Source of the DNA: Opitutia bacterium
Lineage (GTDB): Bacteria > Verrucomicrobiota > Verrucomicrobiia > Opitutales > Opitutaceae
Reading direction: 5' to 3'
Length of the DNA stretch: 18,411 nucleotides
Assembly (NCBI GenBank): GCA_003157575.1
Contig: PMKA01000425.1
Coordinates: forward strand, 4,223-22,633
Below, one piece after another: positions 1-6,188 of the stretch. The notes under the pieces are model-generated. The model had not been told where the DNA came from and did not search any database. It saw only the letters and a list, made by a program, of their open reading frames with translations. The number at the start of each line of letters is the position of its first letter. Position 1 is the first letter of the stretch. Made by a program: the position numbers and the translations under genes.

Positions 1-85
1 CAGGCTGGCTCAAACACAACACTCCCGGGTAACCCGCTGAAGAGATCCCGCCGTTTCCCGCCAGTTTGGAGGACCCGAAGTCCGA

Positions 86-100
86 CAGGCTGCCAGCCTG
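86..100. repeat. 15-bp perfect palindrome upstream of the LamG gene
   Basis: CAGGCTG, one central C, CAGCCTG. A 15-base stretch overlapping its right half (GCTGCCAGCCTGGAA) matches the reverse complement of 1623-1637 at 14 of 15 positions. It may be one of the small palindromic repeats of this genome. It lies in the untranslated leader or promoter region. Confidence 0.45.
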
Positions 101-206
101 GAAAGATATTGCCACCTTGCAGCAGCAGGTGTCTTTTCCCCTTTTCGGCGACCGCCGGGGTCGCGCATTCTTCCGACGCACGAATTTCTTACCGTTTCCA
201 AAAGCC

Positions 207-1064
207 ATGACTCACGCAAGGAAACAAGCCCTGCTCTGGCTCTTGTCCGCCATCGTAGCCGACGGTTTTCTCGCCACGTGGGGCAGAGCACAGAGCGCTT
301 ATGCCGAAGCCGTCCTGGCCGACACCCCCCTGGCCTACTGGCAGCTGGACAGCAACAACGGGACAAGTCTGACCGGGGAATATTCGTCCACCTACTTGAA
401 TGGCGCGACGACAAGCGCGGCTGGCACCGGAGCCCCGTTGGCGGGTTCTTTGGACAACGCGGCGCTTGCCCTGAATGGAGTCAACAACAGCATGCCGCAA
501 TATGTGACGACGGGACTCAGCGGCGGCATCAACGGAGCCGGCAGCATTGTCGCCTGGGTCAATCTCGCCGCGCTTCCGAGCACCGCCGGAGCCTATTTCT
601 ACATCGCAGGCGAGTCCCAGGTGGGCAACGATTTCGACCTCCAGTTCCAGAACGACAACAGACTCTATTTCTACACAGGAGCCGGAGAAAACACGTCCTT
701 CACGCCAGATCCGACGGCCCTCGTCAATCAATGGAATCAGATCGTCGTGACCTACGACAGCACCGCGGGTTTTCGGAATATCTACTGGGATGGCGTTTTG
801 GTCTCCAGCGTCACCAGCGGCGGAATCAATTCCGCCTCCAAAACCTCTGCCTTCACGATAGGCTACAGCTCCGTCTTTGGAGGTCGCGATTTTAACGGAC
901 TGATCGACGACGTGTCTGTCTTTGGATCGGCTTTGAACTCCACGCAGGTCTTCCAACTGTACGCCGAGGCCATCCCTGAGCCGCCGGTCTACGTCCTGTT
1001 GTTCCTCGGATCCGCGGGGATCTTGCTGTTTCTGGTCAAACAACGACGGAGCGCAGCCGCCTGA
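207..1064 (+). CDS. LamG-domain exported protein with PEP-CTERM sorting tail
   Basis: A 285-residue secreted protein. A hydrophobic N-terminal signal segment lies at about residues 8-22. It is followed by the AYAEAVLADTPLAYWQLD stretch that typically opens LamG/concanavalin A-like jelly-roll domains in PVC bacteria. The domain continues to about residue 250, with typical strands around NQIVVTYD, IYWDGVLV and GLIDDVSVF. The C-terminus has the PEP-CTERM order: IPEP, a hydrophobic helix (YVLLFLGSAGILLFLV), then KQRR. In this family the tail is recognised by an exosortase, which releases or anchors the protein at the cell surface. The domain suggests carbohydrate or adhesion binding, but no ligand can be read from it. 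ATG 207 is chosen because the frame upstream (back to a TTG at 66) runs through a palindrome and gives no signal peptide. No Shine-Dalgarno is visible. The gene stands alone and faces a convergent gene. Confidence 0.85.
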   Translation: MTHARKQALLWLLSAIVADGFLATWGRAQSAYAEAVLADTPLAYWQLDSNNGTSLTGEYSSTYLNGATTSAAGTGAPLAGSLDNAALALNGVNNSMPQYVTTGLSGGINGAGSIVAWVNLAALPSTAGAYFYIAGESQVGNDFDLQFQNDNRLYFYTGAGENTSFTPDPTALVNQWNQIVVTYDSTAGFRNIYWDGVLVSSVTSGGINSASKTSAFTIGYSSVFGGRDFNGLIDDVSVFGSALNSTQVFQLYAEAIPEPPVYVLLFLGSAGILLFLVKQRRSAAA

Positions 1065-1219
1065 CGTTATCCGGTGTGCGGGCACAGCGATTCCGATGGC
1101 GGCAGGACGGCCTGAAAATACGCTCCCTCCGACCCTCCAACCCTCGTCAAGAAACGGGATCTGACATCTCCAGATCGGCTCCTGCGCTCGTTGAACGGCA
1201 GAACCGACGACACGTGATC

Positions 1220-1858
1220 CTATCGCGACGCCGCGGCCGCTTCATATCGTATACGCTGAAGCTCCTTCGCCTCCTTCGGATCGGCGATCTTTTCGAGCCT
1301 TACCAGGGAGTCCAATTTTTCCAGCATCTTCAGTCGTTCATCCTGGCGATAAAGCGTCACGGCTTCGGCTTCGTTGGGATGCCAGCCGTGCAGGATGGTG
1401 AGAAAATTGAAATAGTATGCGGCGATCTGACTCAACGGCCCGAATGTCACACGGTAGAGCGGACTAAGGTATTTCGCCTCGGCCATCTTCAGCTGCGCCG
1501 TGTCCGTCAAAACGTCCGTTTCCGTAAGCCGGACCCGATTCTCCCTCACGTAGAAGGGTTTCATCTGCACGACTTCCGGGTCAAAAGGCGGCGGCTTCCC
1601 GGCGGGTTTCGCCATCGGGGGCTTCCAGGCTGGAAGCGAAGAAGAGATCTGTCCGGCGAGTTTGGCCGAGAGCTTCAACCGCGCGTCGGGTGCCGGAGGC
1701 CGGGAGGCGCCGGCAGGGACAGGGACAATCTTGTCCGCGGGCGCCGGCGGCGGAACCGGGGCATTCGCGGCGGCCTGTTCCTGGGCCGCCCTGCCTGGCG
1801 CGACCAGGGCCACCATCAAAACAAACAATGCCTCCCCAACGCGGACGTGCAGGATCAT
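1220..1858 (-). CDS. Exported proline-rich hypothetical protein (Verrucomicrobia-type)
   Basis: 212 residues from the ATG at 1858-1856. That start places a hydrophobic segment (ALFVLMVALVAPGRAA) at the N-terminus as a signal peptide. The frame is open back to 1996, but the extra 46 residues are arginine-rich and precede the signal, so they are rejected. After the signal comes a Pro/Ala-rich linker (residues about 25-100), then a compact C-terminal part. That part has a PFYVRENRVRL strand, a hydrophobic helix (FGPLSQIAAYYFNFLTILHGW) and a charged helical tail (ERLKMLEKLDSLVRLEKIADPKEAKELQRI). I recognise the layout from uncharacterised Opitutus-like proteins but know no function. It is convergent with the LamG gene and divergent from the gene at 2039. 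A palindrome inside it at 1621-1637 encodes LPAWKP in the linker. Confidence 0.7.
   Translation of the reverse strand: MILHVRVGEALFVLMVALVAPGRAAQEQAAANAPVPPPAPADKIVPVPAGASRPPAPDARLKLSAKLAGQISSSLPAWKPPMAKPAGKPPPFDPEVVQMKPFYVRENRVRLTETDVLTDTAQLKMAEAKYLSPLYRVTFGPLSQIAAYYFNFLTILHGWHPNEAEAVTLYRQDERLKMLEKLDSLVRLEKIADPKEAKELQRIRYEAAAASR
1621..1637. repeat. 17-bp perfect palindrome inside the hypothetical gene
   Basis: GCTTCCAG, one central G, CTGGAAGC. On the minus strand it translates within the proline-rich linker of the 212-residue protein. Its core resembles the palindrome at 86-100 in the complementary orientation. Confidence 0.45.
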
Positions 1859-1998
1859 TGGTGAATTGGACGGGCGGAATCCGAAAATGTTTCCTCGAAG
1901 TCCGACCCGCCGCGGGGGGCCGCAAATGCGAATCAGGTTGAACGGGGCCTGGAGTCGTGACAAAAACACCGTTGACCTGCGCCACGCACGCCACAACG

Positions 1999-2014
1999 CC
2001 CGCCTCCCGGCGGG
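1999..2014 (+). promoter_or_regulatory. GC hairpin in the leader of the small membrane protein
   Basis: CCCGCC, loop TCCC, GGCGGG. The stem ends 12 bases before the Shine-Dalgarno AAGGA (2027-2031), which lies 7 bases from the ATG at 2039. A stable hairpin here could affect mRNA stability or translation. No partner sequence or known riboswitch fold is seen. Confidence 0.35.
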
Positions 2015-2038
2015 TAACTTTGAAGAAAGGATGTCATC

Positions 2039-2278
2039 ATGAATTGTCCCGCTCTCGGTCTGCGAGTCGCCAGTGTGATCTTCGGCCTCATGTGTCTTGG
2101 CAATCTTGCCCGTATTGTCGGTTGCGTAAGCCTGCAGGTCGGCTACTGCCCGGTCAGACGCCGTTGGAGCGCTGTCGCCGTTGTCGTTCTTGCCGCGCTT
2201 TGCGTGTGGTTGTGGATGCTCGCATCCAAGGCCTGCAAGAAAAAGGACGAAGTCCCCCCGGCCAAACCCGCCGCCTGA
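2039..2278 (+). CDS. Small two-helix inner-membrane protein
   Basis: 79 residues. Two hydrophobic helices lie at about residues 6-32 (LGLRVASVIFGLMCLGN...) and 44-63 (SAVAVVVLAALCVWLWMLAS), joined by a short RRR loop. The tail KACKKKDEVPPAKPAA is charged and should sit in the cytoplasm by the positive-inside rule. The start is well supported by AAGGA seven bases upstream, one of the few clear Shine-Dalgarno sites in the window. It lies 110 bases upstream of the DnaJ gene on the same strand and may share its transcript. I do not recognise the family. Confidence 0.65.
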   Translation: MNCPALGLRVASVIFGLMCLGNLARIVGCVSLQVGYCPVRRRWSAVAVVVLAALCVWLWMLASKACKKKDEVPPAKPAA

Positions 2279-2331
2279 ACAGCCTCCCCTCCGTCGCTAC
2301 GGATTCGCCGCCGTCGCTTTGGCCGCCTTGA

Positions 2332-2364
2332 GGGCTCGAAGCCCGAAAGACTGCAGACTTTTCC
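2332..2364 (+). promoter_or_regulatory. Paired dyads in the gap before the DnaJ gene
   Basis: Two adjacent dyads lie between the small membrane gene and the DnaJ gene: GGGCT-CGA-AGCCC (2332-2344), then an imperfect palindrome around CTGCAG, roughly AAAGACTGCAGACTTT. The first could be a weak terminator stem. The second could be an operator. It does not match the CIRCE heat-shock element. The role is a guess. Confidence 0.25.
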
Positions 2365-2388
2365 CTGACGCCGCCCTCCAATCACCAA

Positions 2389-3372
2389 ATGCCAGTCGAA
2401 TTCAAAGATTACTACGCCACCCTAGGGATCGCGCGGGACGCAACGGATGACGATATCAAGAAGGCGTTCCGCAAGCTCGCGCGCCAGTATCATCCCGACG
2501 TCGCAAAGGACAAGAAGACGGCGGAGGAGAAATTCAAGGAGATCAACGAGGCCAACGAAGTTCTGAGCGATCCGGTCAAGCGCAGAAAGTTCGACGAACT
2601 CGGGGCGAACTGGCAGGAGGACGCCGGCTCGCAGCCGCCCCCCGGATACGAACAACGAGGTTCCCGTGCGCAAGATGGCAGGCGGGGGCAGGAGTATCAT
2701 TTCACCGGGACGGGATTCAGCGATTTCTTCGAGCAGTACTTCGGCGGCGGCAGGCGCTACGGTTTTCAATCCGGCGGCCGGGACTTCGCCGGGGAGCCCG
2801 GGCCGGAGGAACGGCAGGGCGGGGACGTCGAGGGGGAGATCCTTGTCACGCTCGACGAGGCGGTGCACGGGACGATGCGTGAGGTTTCGCTCAAGACCGT
2901 CAACCCGCGCACCGGCGCCGCCGAAACCCATTCCTTCCAGGTTCGCATTCCGGCGGGCGCGATGGAGGGGCGGAGGATTCGCGTGCCAGGCAAGGGCGAG
3001 CCGGGAGAGGGAGGCGCGCCGGCGGGCGACCTCTATTTGCGCGTGCGCTTCGCCTCCCATCCCGATTTTCGTGCGCGGGGCGCGGACCTCTATTACGACG
3101 TCGATCTGGCGCCTTGGGAGGCGGTCCTCGGAACGACCATCGTCGCACCCTCCTTCGAAGGGCCGATCAAGATCCGCATTCCGCCGGCCACCAATCACGG
3201 GACGCGACTGCGCATCCGCGGGCACGGGCTGCCCGACGGCCGGAACGGGGGACGCGGCGACCTCTACGTCGTCGCCAACATTGAGGTGCCCCCGCAGCTC
3301 ACCGAGAAGGAGACCCGGTTGTGGGAGGAGCTCAGCCGGACGTCAAAGTTCAACCCGCGGGAACAGCCGTGA
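2389..3372 (+). CDS. cbpA: CbpA-type DnaJ/Hsp40 co-chaperone
   Basis: 327 residues, close to the roughly 306 of E. coli CbpA. The J domain spans residues about 6-72. It has the catalytic HPD tripeptide at 35-37 and the YHPDVAKDKKTAEEKFKEINEANEVLSD region that stimulates the ATPase of DnaK. A Gly/Arg/Phe-rich linker with GTGFSDFFEQYFGGG follows (about 80-130). There is no CxxCxGxG zinc finger, so this is a type II (CbpA-like) protein. The C-terminal half (about 145-320) carries the two substrate-binding beta domains (VTLDEAVHGT, FQVRIPAGAMEGRRIRVPGKG, GDLYLRVRF, GDLYVVANIEVPPQLT). The ATG at 2389 has no Shine-Dalgarno but begins exactly where the J domain needs it. The cbpM gene follows after 39 bases, the standard partner arrangement. 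Confidence 0.93.
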   Translation: MPVEFKDYYATLGIARDATDDDIKKAFRKLARQYHPDVAKDKKTAEEKFKEINEANEVLSDPVKRRKFDELGANWQEDAGSQPPPGYEQRGSRAQDGRRGQEYHFTGTGFSDFFEQYFGGGRRYGFQSGGRDFAGEPGPEERQGGDVEGEILVTLDEAVHGTMREVSLKTVNPRTGAAETHSFQVRIPAGAMEGRRIRVPGKGEPGEGGAPAGDLYLRVRFASHPDFRARGADLYYDVDLAPWEAVLGTTIVAPSFEGPIKIRIPPATNHGTRLRIRGHGLPDGRNGGRGDLYVVANIEVPPQLTEKETRLWEELSRTSKFNPREQP

Positions 3373-3400
3373 CCATCGAATCCTTTGCCAAGCCAAATCC

Positions 3401-3407
3401 CGGAGGA
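3401..3407 (+). promoter_or_regulatory. Shine-Dalgarno for cbpM
   Basis: CGGAGGA lies four bases before the ATG at 3412. It favours that start over an in-frame upstream ATG at 3385, which has no such site. Confidence 0.6.
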
Positions 3408-3411
3408 CGCC

Positions 3412-3738
3412 ATGGATGACACTGATCAGAGTTCCCAGGCCGCCCGGCCGCAGTCCGGGCCGGCGGAGGAGGATGTCTACTCGATCGAAGCCGTCGTGCA
3501 CATCACGCGGACTCCCCGACACCAGATCGCCGTGTATTGCCGCCACGGTCTTATTTCGACCGTCGCAGTGCCCGAACGCGAGGGCTGGTGGTTCGACGGG
3601 GAGGCGGTGCGGGAGCTGCGCCGGATCGAATGCCTGCGCATCGACTACGGCATGAACATCGACGGGCTGCACGTCGTGTCGGAGCTGTTTCGCGAGGTTG
3701 AACGGCTGCGCGAGGAAGTGCGCGCCCTGCGCCGTTAG
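3412..3738 (+). CDS. cbpM: CbpM-like chaperone modulator (MerR-type fold)
   Basis: 108 residues, near the 101 of E. coli CbpM. After a polar N-terminus (about 20 residues) comes a MerR-like helix-turn-helix region (YSIEAVVHITRTPRHQIAVYCRHGLIS), a beta wing (VAVPEREGWWFDGEAVRELRRI) and a C-terminal helix ending EVERLREEVRALRR. CbpM binds the J domain of CbpA and stops it working with DnaK. Its placement directly after cbpA supports the call. The last four bases overlap the convergent gene ending at 3735. Confidence 0.85.
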   Translation: MDDTDQSSQAARPQSGPAEEDVYSIEAVVHITRTPRHQIAVYCRHGLISTVAVPEREGWWFDGEAVRELRRIECLRIDYGMNIDGLHVVSELFREVERLREEVRALRR

Positions 3739-3986
3739 GTCCAAGCCAGCGCCAGCAAGAATGCCGCAGTGAGCCATGCGCGGGCGGGCTGCTCAGAAAC
3801 ATGGAAGGCGAAGTCCGACAGTCCGAGCTGGACCCCGATATTCGGGAGCGTGATCCGCCAAAGCGACAGGAAGCGCCCGAACGACGTCACGTTCAGAGCG
3901 ACGACGATGTTGAACACCGGCAGCGCGAGGAGCGTTACGGCGGCCCACTGGACGCAGCGGGGGGCGATCTGAAATGGATTTCTCAT
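3735..3986 (-). CDS. Small membrane protein of unknown function
   Basis: 83 residues. One hydrophobic segment lies at about residues 12-33 (CVQWAAVTLLALPVFNIVVALNV) and another at the extreme C-terminus (AWLTAAFLLALAWT). An amphipathic stretch (FGRFLSLWRITLPNIGVQLGLSDFAFH) lies between. The stop overlaps the cbpM stop region by four bases, convergently. It lies 34 bases downstream of the repeat lipoprotein gene on the same strand and may be its co-transcribed partner. No family is recognised, and no strong ribosome binding site is near the start. Confidence 0.55.
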   Translation of the reverse strand: MRNPFQIAPRCVQWAAVTLLALPVFNIVVALNVTSFGRFLSLWRITLPNIGVQLGLSDFAFHVSEQPARAWLTAAFLLALAWT

Positions 3987-4020
3987 TTCTCAGGCTGCTC
4001 CAGTGCGGCGAGAAACCTGA

Positions 4021-5646
4021 TCACATTCCCTGCGCAGCCTCCAGCAATGAACGCGCTTCTGGATCCGAATGCTTGGACAAAGCCTGAGCTTCAATATGCA
4101 GGCAGACACCCCAAAGACACGCCGCACGGGCATAATGGGGATCATTCTTCAGAGCCAAATCGAATTTCTGGTGCGCAATCCCCCAGAGCCTTCGCGCCTC
4201 TGGCAGATCAACATTGGCCACAGCCTCTGCTTCGTGATTCAAGACGCACCCCCAATCATCTGCAGCCAGAGCACAAGGCTCCGCCTCGAGCGCCTGGCGA
4301 AACTTCTCGCCCGCCTGAGCCCACAAGCGGCGTGCCGCCGGCAGATCGTTCCCAGCCACCCGCAGACCCTCGACATCCAATTCATCGCCCCAACCTATCA
4401 GCGCGGGTCCGTAGCCCGGCCTGATTGCCAACGACATCTGAAATTTCGCAGCAGCGTCCCGCCATAACGCCAGTGACGTCGCTGGATCCATGTCTGCAAC
4501 CGCCCGAGCTTCATGTTCCAGGGCCACGCCCCAATTGTCCGCTGCCAGATACCCCTTTGAATTAAGAGCCAGCGCGCGTCTAAATTTCGCTGCAGATTCG
4601 CTCCACAAACGGCGAGCCTCGGGAAGGTTGTCCTCTGCAATGATGTCGGCCTCGCCTGACAGGCCATTGCCCCAGATCAAGGCAGCCCCGTCATCGTCAG
4701 ATTTCAGCTTCATCGCGCGCTCGTATTTCTCGAGCGCCTGATGCCACAAATCCAGGGCTGCCGGACGGTCAACCTCGCCAACAACCTTCGCTTCCTCCGT
4801 CAATGCAATTCCCCAATTCTTCAGCGCGCTGTACTTGTCGGGCTTGATCTTCAGTGCCAACTGATACTTCTCTGCGGCCTTCTTCCAGAGAGCCCTCGCT
4901 GCCGGCAGGTCGGTCCTGGACAACGCCTTCGCTTCTTCATTCAGTGCGTTTCCCCAGTTGTTCGCCGCCCCGTGTTGATTCGGCAGATTGTCCAGTGCCC
5001 ATTTAAGAACCGCGGCCGCGCGCTCCCACAAAGCCTGCGCCTCCGGGAGGTTCACGGCCGCAACCGCCTGAGCCGACCGGTCGAGCATCACTCCGCAATT
5101 GTTGGCCGGACCGGATTTCCATGGCTCCAGTTTCAACGCCTTCCCGTATTCGGCCTCGGCTTGCAGCCACAATTCACGCGCAACCGCCAGATCCGTCTTT
5201 GCCACCGCCTCCGACTCCTTGTCCATCGCAAAGGCGAAATCGTAAATGGCATCGTAATGGTTGGGACGCTGCTGCAGCGACCACACAAAACACTTCCATG
5301 CCTTCCCCCACAGAACACGTGCCCCGGCGAGATCGGTCGCCGCCATCTTGCGTGCGTCTTCCGACATTTCCACGCCAGACCGCCACGCGAAGTCGGGTGT
5401 CCGATATCGCGATTCCATATCTTCCTCAACCGATTTCGGAAAGACAACGGAAGGGGACGCTGGATTCACGCCGCCCTGATCGGAATTCGCAGTCTCGTGC
5501 ACGGGATTCTGCGGTGTCACACAGCCAGTCAAGACCATGATCGACGCCAACAATGCCAGCAGATTCCCACCTCTCAATACCGGATCAACCGGGGCACAAT
5601 CGCCGAGCATGCCGGTCGCGGGGTTTTGTTTTGAATAGAAGCTCAT
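4021..5646 (-). CDS. Lipoprotein of 47-residue TPR-like repeats
   Basis: 541 residues from the ATG at 5646-5644. The lipobox LLALLASIMVLTGC puts the lipidated cysteine near residue 42. Then follow nine full repeats and one partial, each 47 residues (one is 46). The consensus is roughly WGxALxxEAxAVAxxDLPxARxLWxxAxxKFxxALxLxP. This is a TPR pattern (W4, G8, A20 and P32 equivalents) with an extra 13 residues between the helices, carrying the conserved D-L-P-x-A-R-x-L-W. Such solenoids bind proteins or peptides, and the lipid anchor suggests periplasmic or outer-membrane attachment. GC content looks clearly lower than in the 7573-17366 operon (about 55% against 75% in two sample lines), so it may have a different origin. 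The frame is open upstream to 6069, but that part is repeat sequence beyond a plausible promoter at 5696-5723, so I exclude it. An ATG at 5610 is an alternative start. Confidence 0.8.
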   Translation of the reverse strand: MSFYSKQNPATGMLGDCAPVDPVLRGGNLLALLASIMVLTGCVTPQNPVHETANSDQGGVNPASPSVVFPKSVEEDMESRYRTPDFAWRSGVEMSEDARKMAATDLAGARVLWGKAWKCFVWSLQQRPNHYDAIYDFAFAMDKESEAVAKTDLAVARELWLQAEAEYGKALKLEPWKSGPANNCGVMLDRSAQAVAAVNLPEAQALWERAAAVLKWALDNLPNQHGAANNWGNALNEEAKALSRTDLPAARALWKKAAEKYQLALKIKPDKYSALKNWGIALTEEAKVVGEVDRPAALDLWHQALEKYERAMKLKSDDDGAALIWGNGLSGEADIIAEDNLPEARRLWSESAAKFRRALALNSKGYLAADNWGVALEHEARAVADMDPATSLALWRDAAAKFQMSLAIRPGYGPALIGWGDELDVEGLRVAGNDLPAARRLWAQAGEKFRQALEAEPCALAADDWGCVLNHEAEAVANVDLPEARRLWGIAHQKFDLALKNDPHYARAACLWGVCLHIEAQALSKHSDPEARSLLEAAQGM

Positions 5647-5695
5647 CTTGTATGACGCGATTTGACCGAACTGATCCTCATCTCTTTTTCCTAGA

Positions 5696-5723
5696 ACATT
5701 ACTCAAACCGATTGTCGACTCAA
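5696..5723 (-). promoter_or_regulatory. Possible sigma-70 promoter for the repeat lipoprotein
   Basis: Read on the minus strand: TTGAGT (5723-5718), 16-base spacer, TAATGT (5701-5696). This is a partial match to TTGACA/TATAAT. It would give a leader of about 40-45 bases before the ATG at 5646 and supports that start. It is the most AT-rich patch in the area, but the matches are imperfect. Confidence 0.3.
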
Positions 5724-5745
5724 CAATCGAACGGCGGTTTCGTGC

Positions 5746-5766
5746 GGCGCCGGGGGGACCGGCGCC
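5746..5766. repeat. GGCGCCGG hairpin
   Basis: Arms GGCGCCGG (5746-5753) and CCGGCGCC (5759-5766) pair perfectly over 8 bases around loop GGGGA. It lies about 100 bases upstream of the lipoprotein start and beyond its likely promoter. Its form is that of a REP-like palindromic unit. Confidence 0.5.
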
Positions 5767-5995
5767 CTCCACCGGTTTGCCATCCCGTTGCCGCCAATTC
5801 CGCGCCCAGCCGCTTTGACGATGCACGGACGCCGTCCACGCCCAACAAACTTTACGCCGCATCGGCCCTCCCGCCCCAAGCCTGTTTGAGAGGCTCTCGT
5901 CCGTCGGTGAAGAAGCAGGTTGTTTTATGGTTCGAACGGTTGGGCTGAATCCCGAAGACACCGGGACGCCGTCGAGGATCGCAATCGCTCTGGAA

Positions 5996-6015
5996 ACGCG
6001 ACGAGGGCGTCGCGT
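5996..6015. repeat. ACGCGACG hairpin, copy 1 (intergenic)
   Basis: Arms ACGCGACG (5996-6003) and CGTCGCGT (6008-6015) with loop AGGG, perfectly paired. The same 16 arm bases recur at 9613-9632 with loop GGGG. Flanks are partly alike (GGAA before this copy, GGGA before the other). Confidence 0.65.
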
Positions 6016-6030
6016 CCCCATCGGATATTT

Positions 6031-6053
6031 GTGCGAATTCGTGCCAATTCGTG
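6031..6053 (+). repeat. Short tandem GTGCxAATTC repeat
   Basis: GTGCGAATTC is followed directly by GTGCCAATTC, then GTG. Two 10-base units are 9/10 identical, with a partial third. I recognise this kind of AATTCGTG boilerplate from intergenic DNA of Verrucomicrobia-like genomes. It is too short for a CRISPR or an iteron origin. Confidence 0.4.
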
Positions 6054-6078
6054 GGCAAACGGCCGGCATTGGATCGAT

Positions 6079-6127
6079 CTCCTTTGTCTTCGTTGCCTTC
6101 TGTAAAGCCGATTGGGATTGGCGCCAC
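6079..6127 (-). repeat. AAGGCAAC dispersed repeat, copy A
   Basis: The reverse complement contains GCCAATCCCAATC, then TTTACAGAAGGCAACGAAG, then a purine-rich tail. It aligns with 9158-9216 over about 50 bases with small gaps, including the upstream GTGG-GCCA part. This is the best-preserved intergenic copy. Confidence 0.6.
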
Positions 6128-6173
6128 TTTGAGTCCGGTGGACGGACGCTCTTGATCCCCCCGGCTTCACCGA

Positions 6174-6188
6174 CCGGAGCCTCCGGGG
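6174..6188 (-). terminator. Possible hairpin terminator after amrS
   Basis: Just past the amrS stop the minus strand reads CCGGAG-G-CTCCGG, a perfect 13-base palindrome (plus strand 6174-6186). CCGGGG further on can pair as well. There is no run of T residues, so intrinsic termination is doubtful. It may be another palindromic repeat. Confidence 0.25.

Larger units (their letters stand above)
5647..6188. other. Repeat-rich non-coding region between lipoprotein and amrS
   Basis: 542 bases without a convincing gene. Several frames are open, but their translations are low-complexity and Arg/Pro-rich with no domain. The region contains the putative lipoprotein promoter, a GGCGCCGG hairpin (5746-5766), an ACGCGACG hairpin (5996-6015), a tandem GTGCxAATTC motif (6031-6053), a copy of the AAGGCAAC repeat (6079-6127, minus strand) and a palindrome next to the amrS stop (6174-6186). 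Confidence 0.6.

Noticed and set aside
66..206. Earlier start (TTG 66) for the LamG protein
   Set aside because: It would place 47 residues derived from a palindromic repeat region before the signal peptide.
1158..1176. GATCTG/CAGATC hairpin as terminator between convergent genes
   Set aside because: A six-base stem with a seven-base loop and no T-tract. Too weak to call.
1076..1864. Plus-strand frame opposite the 212-residue exported protein
   Set aside because: Arg/Gly-rich shadow. The minus-strand frame has a signal peptide and a plausible fold.
4741..5634. Long plus-strand open frame antisense to the lipoprotein
   Set aside because: It mirrors the repeats of the opposite strand and shows no domain. 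Its openness follows from the codon bias of the real gene.
6031..6053. Tandem 10-base repeats as a CRISPR or origin iteron
   Set aside because: Only two units and a bit, no spacers, no cas genes, no DnaA boxes.
5647..6069. N-terminal extension of the repeat lipoprotein by 141 codons
   Set aside because: The extra sequence is Arg/Pro-rich, contains known repeats, lies upstream of the likely promoter and would bury the lipobox far inside the protein.
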